A stretch of DNA of 8,865 nt from Flavobacteriales bacterium UBA2798 (GCA_002351955.1 DEHO01000059.1:1-8865); one strand, 5' to 3'. Positions 1 to 7,111 are shown, numbered from the stretch's first letter. Made by a program: numbers and translations. The notes: generated from the sequence alone by a model not told the origin.

Positions 1-321
1 CATGTCGCAATCCTTTTTGATATAACTGCTGATCCCCGACTTCAATGCGTTTTCGATGGTTTTGGCAGTGTGGTTTTGCGTAATTGCGACAAACCTTACT
101 TTTTTATTGTGCTGCAAAATCTCAGGAACACAATCAATTGAAAATCCCGGACTTGAATGATCGATCAGTACAACATGAGGTTCAAATCGGATGATGGCTT
201 CTTTAAGCGCATCTCTGTTAATGGCTTCATCAACCACTTCAACATCGGGTTGCCTCTCCAGAATGGTACGAAGTCCAATCCGGATAAGCTCATTACTGTC
301 AGCAATCACAACCCTTACCAT
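1..321 (-). CDS. Response regulator, receiver domain (NarL/LuxR type), partial
   Basis: The minus strand reads without a stop from an ATG at 321-319 to the window edge, giving 107 residues; the C-terminus, where a LuxR-type HTH would be expected, lies outside. The visible part is a CheY-like receiver domain. It starts MVRVVIADSNELIRIGL, has the probable phospho-acceptor Asp54 in VVLIDHSSPG, the conserved Thr81 in VAITQ, and a conserved Lys (Lys103) after SYIK. A cytoplasmic two-component regulator phosphorylated by a partner histidine kinase is the likely role; no kinase is in view. One oddity is that the usual acidic pair after the first beta strand (ADDH) reads ADSN, so one of the two Mg-binding acids is Ser9. 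The NarL/FixJ subgroup is inferred from the domain style, as the output domain is not visible. The gene is divergent from the TonB-dependent receptor. Confidence 0.85.
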   Translation of the reverse strand, partial: MVRVVIADSNELIRIGLRTILERQPDVEVVDEAINRDALKEAIIRFEPHVVLIDHSSPGFSIDCVPEILQHNKKVRFVAITQNHTAKTIENALKSGISSYIKKDCDM

Positions 322-350
322 GTTTATTTAGATTGATTTTAAATAACACT

Positions 351-384
351 CAAAAGTAAGCCCTGCAACAATACAAAAAGCAAA
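351..384 (-). promoter_or_regulatory. Candidate promoter for the response regulator
   Basis: On the minus strand, 358-351 reads TACTTTTG, an exact match to the Bacteroidota -7 consensus TAnnTTTG. A TTTG at 384-381 could serve as the -33 element with a 22-bp spacer, slightly longer than the usual 19-21. Transcription would start near 344 and leave an untranslated leader of roughly 20 nt before the ATG at 321. This is a motif match only, with no experimental support. Confidence 0.4.
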
Positions 385-401
385 AACCTCAAAAAATGAT
401 T

Positions 402-420
402 TGAACAGCCCCCCTGTTCA
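402..420. repeat. Inverted repeat TGAACAG-N5-CTGTTCA
   Basis: A perfect 7-bp inverted repeat (402-408 and 414-420) is separated by five C residues. It lies in the divergent region between the response regulator and the TonB-dependent receptor. It resembles a short operator half-site pair or a small hairpin. No T-run follows on either strand, so it is unlikely to be an intrinsic terminator. It sits upstream of both candidate promoters, where an activator or repressor could bind. Function is unknown. Confidence 0.4.
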
Positions 421-432
421 TTACTCCCCACC

Positions 433-463
433 TTTACCGTAAAAGTCAGTCCTCCTACCTTTC
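433..463 (+). promoter_or_regulatory. Weak candidate promoter for the TonB-dependent receptor
   Basis: TTTA at 433-436 and TACCTTTC at 456-463 are separated by 19 bp. They match the Bacteroidota -33 (TTTG) and -7 (TAnnTTTG) elements with one mismatch each. The implied leader is about 65 nt. A competing -7-like box, TAATTTCG at 508-515, lies too close to the ATG at 535 and has a poorly spaced -33 (TTTG at 480-483, 24 bp away). Otherwise the stretch 464-534 shows no gene or Shine-Dalgarno site. Confidence 0.2.
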
Positions 464-534
464 CCAAATTGAAGAGCGATTTGTCCTGACACCTTGCAGA
501 ATATTGTTAATTTCGTCGCTTTCCTATTTATATC

Positions 535-2892
535 ATGACATACTCCTTCCGTTCCTCGCTAATTATCGTTTTCATGCTGATTTCGTCAGCCCTATTTGCG
601 CAAACTGCCACTATCCGTGGATTCGTTTACGATAAGGCAACAGGAGAACCAATCAGCTATGCTAACATTCTTATAAAAGGTACAGGATTGGGTGCATCCG
701 CTGATGGAAATGGTTTCTTCCAGATTTCTAAAGTTACGCCCGGCACTTACACAATTATCATTTCGTTTGTCGGTTATCAACCCATTCAGGAAGAAATCAC
801 ATTAAAGGCAGGTGAAATCTTCAATAAAAAATTCCTTTTGACTGAAGGAACAGAACTTGCAGAGATTGAAGTGAATGCCGAAAAACAAGAGTCCCTTACC
901 GCAATTAAAATGTCGGCTATTAAGGCTACAAGAAAGGAAATCAATGCTGTTCCAACCATTGGTGGGGAGTCGGATATTGCAACCTATTTCCAAACAGTAC
1001 CAGGGGTTGTAACAACCGGTGACCAGGGAGGACAGCTGTATGTTCGTGGTGGTGCTCCCATTCAAAACAAAGTACTGCTTGATGGAATGACGATTTATAA
1101 TCCATTCCACTCCATTGGTTTCTTTTCTGTGTTTGACACCGATATTATTCGCACAGCTGATATTTACACCGGAGGATTTAACGCAGAGTATGGTGGAAGA
1201 ATTTCATCGGTAATGGACATCACTACCCGAGACGGAAACAAAAATAAGTTTGAAGGTAAAGTGGCTGCGAGTCCTTTTGGAGCAAAACTTATGCTTGAAG
1301 GTCCGCTTAAAAAAGCAAAAAAACCGGGAGGATCTACTGCTTCATATTTAATTTCTACAAAGACCTCCTACCTTGCTCAGACGTCCAAGATTCTTTATAA
1401 GTATGTTGACACAGCAGGACTGCCATTCAACTTTACGGATATCTATGGAAAATTATCCTTCAATGGTAGCAACGGTTCGAAGCTGAATCTTTTCGCTTTC
1501 AATTTCGCTGATAGTGTAAAATACCAGGCTGTTTCTGATTTGAAATGGAATGCCTTTGGTGTAGGTTCAAACTTTGTATTGGTTCCTGAGGGAAATCCGG
1601 TTCTTATTTCCGGTGATTTTTCTTTTTCCAATTACAGGATCACGTTGGACGACAAAATTTCTCCGGTAAGAAGCAGTGAGGTAAATGGTTTTAATCTTGG
1701 TTTTGACTTCAAGTATTTCCTAAAACTGGATGAAGTAAAATACGGTATTGAAGTTGAAGGATTCACTACTGACTTCATTACCTACAATGCATTGAACCGC
1801 GAGATCCGTCAGGAGCAGAATACAACGCAAATCGGTGCTTATGTCAGCTACAAACTTTCACGCGGACGTTTATTACTGGAGCCCAGTATGCGAACGATGT
1901 ATTATGCATCACTTTCCTCCTTTTCTCCGGAACCTCGCATTGGAGCTAAATTCAATTTAACTGAAGACATTCGTTTCAAAGCAGCAGCTGGTGTGTATTC
2001 ACAAAACCTAATCGCAGCCAATTCCGATCGTGATGTTGTGAATCTATTTTATGGTTTCCTCAGTGGAAGTGAAGATCTTCCGAAAAAATATGTTGATGAA
2101 AAAGGAAATGTTGTTGATCGCAAACACCCCTTGCAAAAAGCCAATCACTATATTTTCGGTGTTGAGTATGACCTCAACAAATACCTGACCTTTAATGTGG
2201 AGGGATATCTCAAAGACTTCACACAATTAACCAATATCAACCGTAATAAAATTTACAATTCCGACGATGCAACAAAACCTGATATCCTCAAGAAAGATTA
2301 TATCGTTGAAACTGGTCGTGCATACGGTGTGGATTTTGTATCGAAGTTCAATACAAAAAAAACATATTTGTGGGTTGTATATTCTTTAGGGAAAGTAACC
2401 CGCTGGGATGGAATTCAAACCTACGCTCCGATTTTTGATCGTCGTCACAACATCAACATGGTCTTTACCCAATTAATGGGCAAAGAAGATTTATGGGAAG
2501 TTAACGCACGTTGGAATTACGGTTCCGGATTACCATTTACTCCTACAGGAGGATATTACATGAATGTGAATTTCCTCGATGTAAATACCGATTACACCAC
2601 CGCCAACTCCAATGATCTTTCGCTCATCTACAGTTCACTTAATTCCGGACGTTTGAGCGATTACCATCGTTTCGACATTACGTTTAAGCGTCGCTTCGAA
2701 TTCAAGAAAGTGAAGAAAGCAACTGAAGAAGGCAAACCCGACGAAACGAAAATCACTTCGAAACTGGAACTTATCGCATCGGCAACCAATATCTACAACA
2801 GAAGAAATATTTTCTACGTAGAGCGCGTTACCGGTCAGCGTGTGTATCAGTTACCCATTATCCCAACACTCGGATTCAACTGGGCATTCTGA
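535..2892 (+). CDS. TonB-dependent outer-membrane receptor with CarboxypepD_reg domain
   Basis: This 785-residue protein has the domain order of Bacteroidota TonB-dependent receptors. A signal peptide covers residues 1-23, with a hydrophobic core and likely cleavage after SALFAQ. An immunoglobulin-like CarboxypepD_reg domain follows at about 26-105 (TIRGFVYDKATGEPI, later GFFQISKVTPGTYTI and SFVGYQPI). A short pre-plug strand LAEIEVNAEKQ at 108-118 precedes the plug at about 130-235 (QLYVRGGAPIQNKVLLDGM, FNAEYGGRISSVMDI). The C-terminal beta barrel ends in the aromatic FNWAF. Such receptors bind a nutrient at the cell surface and import it using TonB-ExbBD energy. The substrate cannot be told from the sequence: no SusD-like lipoprotein is adjacent, so a glycan-utilisation role is not supported; siderophore, vitamin, peptide or other ligands remain possible. 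The start at 535 gives an intact signal peptide. The gene converges on lysA with no intergenic base. Confidence 0.93.
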   Translation: MTYSFRSSLIIVFMLISSALFAQTATIRGFVYDKATGEPISYANILIKGTGLGASADGNGFFQISKVTPGTYTIIISFVGYQPIQEEITLKAGEIFNKKFLLTEGTELAEIEVNAEKQESLTAIKMSAIKATRKEINAVPTIGGESDIATYFQTVPGVVTTGDQGGQLYVRGGAPIQNKVLLDGMTIYNPFHSIGFFSVFDTDIIRTADIYTGGFNAEYGGRISSVMDITTRDGNKNKFEGKVAASPFGAKLMLEGPLKKAKKPGGSTASYLISTKTSYLAQTSKILYKYVDTAGLPFNFTDIYGKLSFNGSNGSKLNLFAFNFADSVKYQAVSDLKWNAFGVGSNFVLVPEGNPVLISGDFSFSNYRITLDDKISPVRSSEVNGFNLGFDFKYFLKLDEVKYGIEVEGFTTDFITYNALNREIRQEQNTTQIGAYVSYKLSRGRLLLEPSMRTMYYASLSSFSPEPRIGAKFNLTEDIRFKAAAGVYSQNLIAANSDRDVVNLFYGFLSGSEDLPKKYVDEKGNVVDRKHPLQKANHYIFGVEYDLNKYLTFNVEGYLKDFTQLTNINRNKIYNSDDATKPDILKKDYIVETGRAYGVDFVSKFNTKKTYLWVVYSLGKVTRWDGIQTYAPIFDRRHNINMVFTQLMGKEDLWEVNARWNYGSGLPFTPTGGYYMNVNFLDVNTDYTTANSNDLSLIYSSLNSGRLSDYHRFDITFKRRFEFKKVKKATEEGKPDETKITSKLELIASATNIYNRRNIFYVERVTGQRVYQLPIIPTLGFNWAF

Positions 2893-4074
2893 TCAGGCTT
2901 TTTCCTTTAGCAAATCGGCGGAAGTAAAAGACCTTACTTTTCCCCTGAGGTTGTAATTCGAAGCCATTACTTCTCCGTAAGCACCTGCAGTTCGTATTGC
3001 AAATACATCGCCTCTTTGTGTTGAAGGCAATTCGACACGCTTCCCAAAACAATCGGACGATTCACAAACAGGCCCTACAACATCGTAGTACGCCAATTTA
3101 TCATTACGTAATTGTCCGCTGAGGTTTTCAATTTTGTGGTACGACTGATACAATGCGGGACGGATTAACTCCGTCATACCTGCATCGACAATTGCAAAAT
3201 CGGTATTCAGTCCGTTCTTTACATACAGTACTTTCGATATAAGCGAGCCACATTGCGCGACAATGGCTCTTCCCAATTCGAAATGCACCTGCTGTCCCGG
3301 ATTCAGATCGAGAAATTCATTGAACAAGGAGAAATAAGCTGCGAATTCGGCAATAGGCTTTTCATCGGGAGCGTAATAATCAACACCGAGCCCACCTCCA
3401 ACATTGATATGTTCAAGGGAGATATTTCTAGAACGAAACCATTGTTGAATTTCATTTATCCGCGTACACAAATTCCTGAAGGAAGTGAGATCAGTAATTT
3501 GCGAGCCAATATGAAAGTGAATTCCCGCCAAACGTAAATTCGCACATTCGGCAAGAACTTCAAGTACATCCGGCAATTGAGAAATGCTGATTCCGAATTT
3601 ATTTTCTTCCAGTCCTGTAGTAATATACTTGTGCGTATTGGCATTCACATTGGGATTGATGCGTAATGCTACATCCACTTTTTTTCCTTTCCGTTCAGCA
3701 ATTTCCTGAATGATTTGCAATTCAGGAACAGATTCGCAATTGAAACAAAAAATGGAAGCATCAATTCCCAGTTCAATTTCTTCATCCGTTTTACCTACAC
3801 CTGCAAATACAATCCGACTTCCGGGAAATCCTGCGTCCAATGCTTTTTGCACCTCTCCGCCACTAACACAATCTGCGCCTAAGCCGGAACGAAGGATAGT
3901 TTGTAAAACGGAATCGTTACAATTTGCTTTAAATGCATAATGCACATGAAATCCAAATTTATCAGATTCCTTCCTGAGGACCTGAAGTGTCTTTTCAAGC
4001 AAATCGATATCGTAATAATAGAATGGCGTGCGATGTTCCGCAAAAGTCGAGGTGAGTTTTTTGCTAAACATCAT
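2893..4074 (-). CDS. lysA: Diaminopimelate decarboxylase
   Basis: A PLP-dependent enzyme of the cytoplasm that decarboxylates meso-2,6-diaminopimelate to L-lysine, the last step of the DAP pathway. At 393 residues it is slightly shorter than many homologues (about 400-420). The fold-type III barrel carries Lys49 in HYAFKAN, which forms the Schiff base with PLP. It also has GIHFHIGSQI at 184-193, the phosphate-binding GGGLGVDY at 226-233, ELGR at 266-269, and DAGMTELIRPALY at 297-309. The catalytic Cys337 lies in GPVCESSD, and Tyr374 in ASNYN lies near the PLP. The C-terminus ends SADLLKEKA. The ATG at 4074 overlaps the lysC stop by 4 nt (ATGA); a second ATG directly follows at 4071-4069, so the start is uncertain by one codon. 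It is the last gene of the dapA-lysC-lysA operon, probably expressed by translational coupling to lysC. Family assignment is secure. Confidence 0.96.
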   Translation of the reverse strand: MMFSKKLTSTFAEHRTPFYYYDIDLLEKTLQVLRKESDKFGFHVHYAFKANCNDSVLQTILRSGLGADCVSGGEVQKALDAGFPGSRIVFAGVGKTDEEIELGIDASIFCFNCESVPELQIIQEIAERKGKKVDVALRINPNVNANTHKYITTGLEENKFGISISQLPDVLEVLAECANLRLAGIHFHIGSQITDLTSFRNLCTRINEIQQWFRSRNISLEHINVGGGLGVDYYAPDEKPIAEFAAYFSLFNEFLDLNPGQQVHFELGRAIVAQCGSLISKVLYVKNGLNTDFAIVDAGMTELIRPALYQSYHKIENLSGQLRNDKLAYYDVVGPVCESSDCFGKRVELPSTQRGDVFAIRTAGAYGEVMASNYNLRGKVRSFTSADLLKEKA

Positions 4075-5396
4075 GCGGTGACTTTAGTGAACAATGTAGA
4101 ATTCAATAAATTAAGTGCATGGTTTTTATTGGAAGAAGCGATAAGCAAAGACACATTGTTTTTTGATCCGCCGCAAGAAACCATACGCACAGGCAAATCC
4201 TGAAGTCCTGCCAAAATTCTCCCTGCAAATCCGCTTTCACTCTCAAGATTATCGCCAACAACACAAACAATACTCAGGTCACGATCGATTTCTACTGAGG
4301 CAATTTCATTTAACTCAGAGAGAATTTGATCAAGATTTACATCCTGATCGATCGTGAGTGATACTGCAACTTCGGATGTTGTAATCATATCGATAGGTGT
4401 TTTGTAGCGTTCAAATATTTCAAACACTCTTCGCAAAAATCCATACGCCAGAAACATTCTGTTAGAGACAATACGTATTGCGATGATTCCATCTTTTGCA
4501 GCGATTGCTTTTATGGTTCCCGGTTCAGAAGCATGTTCAGCAATAAGTGTTCCGGGTGCATCCGGCTTCATGGTATTTTTCAATCGCACCGGAATTCCTG
4601 CAGACCGGGCAGGATTTACACTACTGGGATGCAAAATCTTCGCACCAAAATAGGCAAGCTCCGCCGCTTCGTCGAACGATAATTGCCTAACCGGAAATGT
4701 ACCCTCAACAATACGGGGATCGTTATTGTGCATTCCATCAATGTCTGTCCAGATCTGAATCTCATCCGCACCAATGGCAGCACCAATCAGTGAAGCAGAA
4801 TAATCGCTGCCTCCACGTTTGAGGTTGTCAATTTCTCCGAGAGGATTCCTGCAAATGAAACCCTGGGTAATAACGAAACGTGCAGTATTTTGGCTCAGCA
4901 GTTGTGCAAGAGAACGTTTGATCTGTTCCATAACAGGTTCACCATCTTCATCAATGCGCATAAAATCCAGGGCATTCATCAACACTGCATCTTTACCACA
5001 TTCTTTCATGTATTGAAAAAACAACTGAGTAGAGATCATTTCTCCCTGGGCAAGAATTTCTTTATACTGACGAACACCAAAACCATTCCGCGAAAAGGAA
5101 CGCAAGAGATCAAAATGATTCTGAATAATTTCAGTTCCTGCTGTCTTTCCTTCATTTGTAGAAAATAATTCATCGAGAAAAACAGAATAGGAAGACTGAA
5201 GCACATTGATGATGTCCAACGCTTTTTGCTTTTCATTGGAGGAATAAGCATGACCAATATCCACCAGTTTATTAGTGGTTCCCGAAACGGCCGAGAGAAC
5301 GACCACTACATTTTCGCCACGATCAATAATTGCGGCAACTTCTTTCATACGCTGGGGAGACCCCACTGAGGTCCCCCCGAACTTCATCACATTCAT
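4071..5396 (-). CDS. lysC: Aspartate kinase, monofunctional AKIII type
   Basis: Phosphorylates L-aspartate with ATP to 4-aspartyl phosphate, the committed step to lysine, threonine, methionine and diaminopimelate. The 441-residue length fits monofunctional AKIII (E. coli LysC 449). The kinase domain begins MNVMKFGGTSVGS with Lys5 of the KFGGTS motif. It continues with LAQGEM at 115-120 (Glu119), GGSDYSASL at 195-203 (Asp198), WTDIDGM at 216-222 and FGAKILHP at 250-257. Two C-terminal ACT modules follow from about residue 300. By alignment with E. coli AKIII, the lysine-site positions Met318, Phe324, Leu325, Asp340, Thr344, Ser345 and Glu346 are present here as Met314, Phe320, Leu321, Asp336, Thr340, Ser341 and Glu342. 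Val339 becomes Ile335, Ser321 becomes Ala317 and Ser338 becomes Pro334. Lysine inhibition is therefore likely, by inference. There is no homoserine dehydrogenase domain. It lies 30 nt after dapA and overlaps lysA by 4 nt. Confidence 0.96.
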   Translation of the reverse strand: MNVMKFGGTSVGSPQRMKEVAAIIDRGENVVVVLSAVSGTTNKLVDIGHAYSSNEKQKALDIINVLQSSYSVFLDELFSTNEGKTAGTEIIQNHFDLLRSFSRNGFGVRQYKEILAQGEMISTQLFFQYMKECGKDAVLMNALDFMRIDEDGEPVMEQIKRSLAQLLSQNTARFVITQGFICRNPLGEIDNLKRGGSDYSASLIGAAIGADEIQIWTDIDGMHNNDPRIVEGTFPVRQLSFDEAAELAYFGAKILHPSSVNPARSAGIPVRLKNTMKPDAPGTLIAEHASEPGTIKAIAAKDGIIAIRIVSNRMFLAYGFLRRVFEIFERYKTPIDMITTSEVAVSLTIDQDVNLDQILSELNEIASVEIDRDLSIVCVVGDNLESESGFAGRILAGLQDLPVRMVSCGGSKNNVSLLIASSNKNHALNLLNSTLFTKVTA

Positions 5397-5426
5397 GGCT
5401 GTATCTTATTTCCGTTCTACTAAAAT

Positions 5427-6353
5427 TCAGGCGATCAATTCTGCTGAACGATCGTTCACTGCTATTTCAAGTGTACGCAATTCTTCATGCAATACCTGCA
5501 GGTTGGAAGAATTTGTCATTGAAATCATTGGTGCACGAAATTCGTTTTGCAATAAACCCATCATATACAAACAGGTTTTCACCGGAATGGGATTGCTTTC
5601 TATAAAATTAAGATTCATCAAACGCAGCAATTTGTAATGCAGGTTACGTGCAAGATCAAGATCATTTGCCAATGCAGCATGAATCATACGACTAAATTCC
5701 GAAGGCACCTGATTGGCCACCACCGAAATACATCCATCACCACCTGCAGCAATTATTGAAAGTGTCATCGCATCATCGCCGGAGTAAACTAAAAATCCAT
5801 CCGGACGATTGGCAATAATTTCCATGATCTGGTTGAGGTCGCCCGAAGCCTCTTTGATAGCCACAATTCCTGGAATTTCGCGGGCAATGCGAAGCGTGAG
5901 TGCTGCACGCATGTTCGAACCTGTACGTCCCGGAACATTATAAAGAATGATAGGCAGGTTTACATTTTCTGCGATTGACTTGTAATGCAAAAAGATTCCT
6001 TCTTCAGTAGGTTTGTTGTAGTAAGGATTCAAAATCAGAAGAGCATCAGCACCTTCACGTTGAGCGACCTGTGAATGACGGATTGCCCGGGCAGTAACAT
6101 TACTACCTGCGCCCACAATCACAGGGACCTGACCATTAACCTGTTGAACAGTAAATCGGATAAGAGCCGCATATTCATCTTCTGTTAATGCTGCACTTTC
6201 ACCGGTTGTTCCGGCAACGACGATTCCGTTGGTACCACCCTCGATTTGACGTTTAATTAAGTTGGCATAGGATTGAAAATCAATACTTCCATCAGCCGTA
6301 AAAGGTGTTACGATGGCTACAATAGATCCGCGGAGGTTGCTTAAAGCGTGCAT
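5427..6353 (-). CDS. dapA: 4-Hydroxy-tetrahydrodipicolinate synthase
   Basis: Condenses L-aspartate-4-semialdehyde with pyruvate to 4-hydroxy-tetrahydrodipicolinate, the first step specific to diaminopimelate and lysine. The 308-residue TIM-barrel aldolase begins MHALSNLRGSIVAIVTPF. The Schiff-base Lys167 is in VAIKEASGDL. Tyr138 and Arg143 lie in LYNVPGRTG, Thr49-Thr50 in GTTGESAAL, and the tyrosine contributed by the neighbouring subunit in NPYYNKP (Tyr111/Tyr112). All catalytic positions known from E. coli DapA are present. The allosteric lysine site differs: E. coli His53, His56 and Glu84 correspond to Glu58, Tyr61 and Arg89, while Asn80 is kept as Asn85. The enzyme may thus be insensitive to lysine (inference). 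It is the first gene of the dapA-lysC-lysA operon and is divergent from the ACT-domain protein at 6452. The ATG at 6353 is preceded by an A-rich leader and no Shine-Dalgarno site, as is usual in this phylum. Confidence 0.96.
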   Translation of the reverse strand: MHALSNLRGSIVAIVTPFTADGSIDFQSYANLIKRQIEGGTNGIVVAGTTGESAALTEDEYAALIRFTVQQVNGQVPVIVGAGSNVTARAIRHSQVAQREGADALLILNPYYNKPTEEGIFLHYKSIAENVNLPIILYNVPGRTGSNMRAALTLRIAREIPGIVAIKEASGDLNQIMEIIANRPDGFLVYSGDDAMTLSIIAAGGDGCISVVANQVPSEFSRMIHAALANDLDLARNLHYKLLRLMNLNFIESNPIPVKTCLYMMGLLQNEFRAPMISMTNSSNLQVLHEELRTLEIAVNDRSAELIA

Positions 6354-6369
6354 TATTTCTTTTTTTTAG

Positions 6370-6402
6370 CAAAACTAAACATAGACTTGCATTGTTATGA
6401 AA
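6370..6402 (-). promoter_or_regulatory. Candidate promoter for the dapA-lysC-lysA operon
   Basis: On the minus strand, 6377-6370 reads TAGTTTTG, an exact match to the Bacteroidota -7 box TAnnTTTG. TTTC at 6402-6399, 21 bp upstream, is a three-of-four match to the -33 element. Transcription would start near 6363, giving a leader of only about 10 nt that is very A-rich. Such a short leader leaves no room for a lysine riboswitch. The -33 element lies inside the spacer of the opposing candidate promoter, so the two overlap. Confidence 0.45.
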
Positions 6403-6417
6403 TTTTACTTACATTTA
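6387..6417 (+). promoter_or_regulatory. Candidate promoter for the ACT-domain protein
   Basis: TTG at 6387-6389 and TACATTTA at 6410-6417 are separated by 20 bp. They approximate the Bacteroidota -33 (TTTG) and -7 (TAnnTTTG) elements; only the last base of the -7 box differs. The start would fall near 6424, with a leader of about 28 nt. The -7 box lies inside the first copy of the 12-bp tandem repeat. The second copy holds the same TACATTTA at 6422-6429, so the exact start is ambiguous. Confidence 0.35.
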
Positions 6418-6430
6418 CACTTACATTTAA
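6407..6430 (+). repeat. Two tandem 12-bp repeats ACTTACATTTA(C/A) in the divergent promoter
   Basis: ACTTACATTTAC (6407-6418) is followed directly by ACTTACATTTAA (6419-6430), identical at 11 of 12 positions. A degenerate third copy, ACTTGCATTGTT, occurs at 6385-6396 (8 of 12), 22 bp upstream of the first. An ACACTGTGT palindrome follows at 6430-6438. The copies overlap the candidate -7 box of the ACT-domain gene and the spacer of the dapA promoter. They could be operator half-sites, although a chance duplication in AT-rich DNA cannot be excluded. Confidence 0.5.
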
Positions 6431-6451
6431 CACTGTGTAATAAATTTTAAC

Positions 6452-7111
6452 ATGACTACCATTCCAGAAGTCGTAGAAGATATCATCCGGAAATCCCCTT
6501 TTCTGGAAGAAGCTTTGGCAGATGGGCTGATCAATGTCTCCTCATTGGCCCGAAAGATTCGTTCTGAGATCTCTGAGCGTTTAAAAAAGGATGTTAAAGA
6601 AGGTGCTGTTATTATGGCCATTAACCGCATGGCGCCCAGCAACTATTACAAGATCAATCTGAAAATACAGAACTTCATGCATTCCATTGGGGATGTAATT
6701 GTGCGTTCCAACCTTTCCGATTTCACGTTTACCAATTCCGAAACATTATATGTGGCAACCGCAGATCTTCTTAAAGAGGCGGGTCAGCACAAGGAATTGT
6801 TCTGCACTTTTTCAGCCGGGGTTTACGAAACCACGGTGATTGTGAGCGATTCATTGAAGGACGTGGTGAACAGGAGTTTTCATAAGGAAAAGCAGATTTC
6901 GTTTTCCGAAAACCTCGCTTCCATTACCATTAAGCTCCCCACCGAAAACACTGAAATCTCTGGAATCTATTACTATATCCTCAAGCGCATCGCCTGGGAA
7001 GGCATTAATATTCGCGAGGTCATTTCCACCTCCAATGAGTTTACCCTGGTGGTGAATGATGTCGATATCGACCGGACTTTCTCGATTCTGATGAGTCTGA
7101 AGAAAATGTGA
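6452..7111 (+). CDS. HTH-like plus ACT-domain protein, putative amino-acid-responsive regulator
   Basis: I recognise no named family with certainty. The 219-residue soluble protein has no signal peptide or membrane segment. Residues about 5-60 look like a helix-turn-helix: one helix around VSSLARKIRSEIS (29-41) and another around KEGAVIMAINRMA (49-61). Residues about 80-145 form a degenerate ACT-like unit. Residues about 154-216 form a clearer one (GIYYYILKRIAWEGINIREV, then ISTSNEFTLVV). This matches the ACT signature of the neighbouring LysC (GFLRRVFEIF, MITTSEVAVSLTID) in order and spacing. ACT modules bind amino acids in enzymes and regulators. No kinase motif (KFGGTS) is present, so an automatic label of aspartate kinase would be wrong. 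Its divergent position opposite dapA suggests it senses lysine or a related metabolite and controls the operon or itself; that is inference from layout and domains. The ATG at 6452 is the first in frame after an AT-rich leader without a Shine-Dalgarno site. Confidence 0.7.
   Translation: MTTIPEVVEDIIRKSPFLEEALADGLINVSSLARKIRSEISERLKKDVKEGAVIMAINRMAPSNYYKINLKIQNFMHSIGDVIVRSNLSDFTFTNSETLYVATADLLKEAGQHKELFCTFSAGVYETTVIVSDSLKDVVNRSFHKEKQISFSENLASITIKLPTENTEISGIYYYILKRIAWEGINIREVISTSNEFTLVVNDVDIDRTFSILMSLKKM

Noticed and set aside
535..2892. SusC-type glycan-uptake receptor
   Set aside because: No SusD-like gene follows; the next gene is convergent lysA, and at 785 residues the protein is shorter than typical SusC proteins of about 1000. 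It is kept as a generic TonB-dependent receptor.
2860..2915. Bidirectional terminator between the receptor and lysA
   Set aside because: The only palindrome is CTGATCAG, which has no loop and is too short. The T-rich stretch that follows (GCTTTTTCC) belongs to lysA codons.
3940..4203. Plus-strand open frame across the lysA/lysC overlap
   Set aside because: It is antisense to two well-conserved enzymes, has no plausible start region and resembles no domain.
6354..6451. Lysine riboswitch (L-box) upstream of dapA
   Set aside because: The whole intergenic region is 98 bp, and the best promoter leaves about 10 nt of leader. An L-box aptamer alone needs well over 150 nt, and no matching conserved stems are seen.
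6452..7111. Calling the ACT-domain protein an aspartate kinase
   Set aside because: It shares only ACT-like regulatory sequence with LysC; the KFGGTS, GGSDYSAS and WTDIDG kinase motifs are absent, and at 219 residues it is half the needed length.
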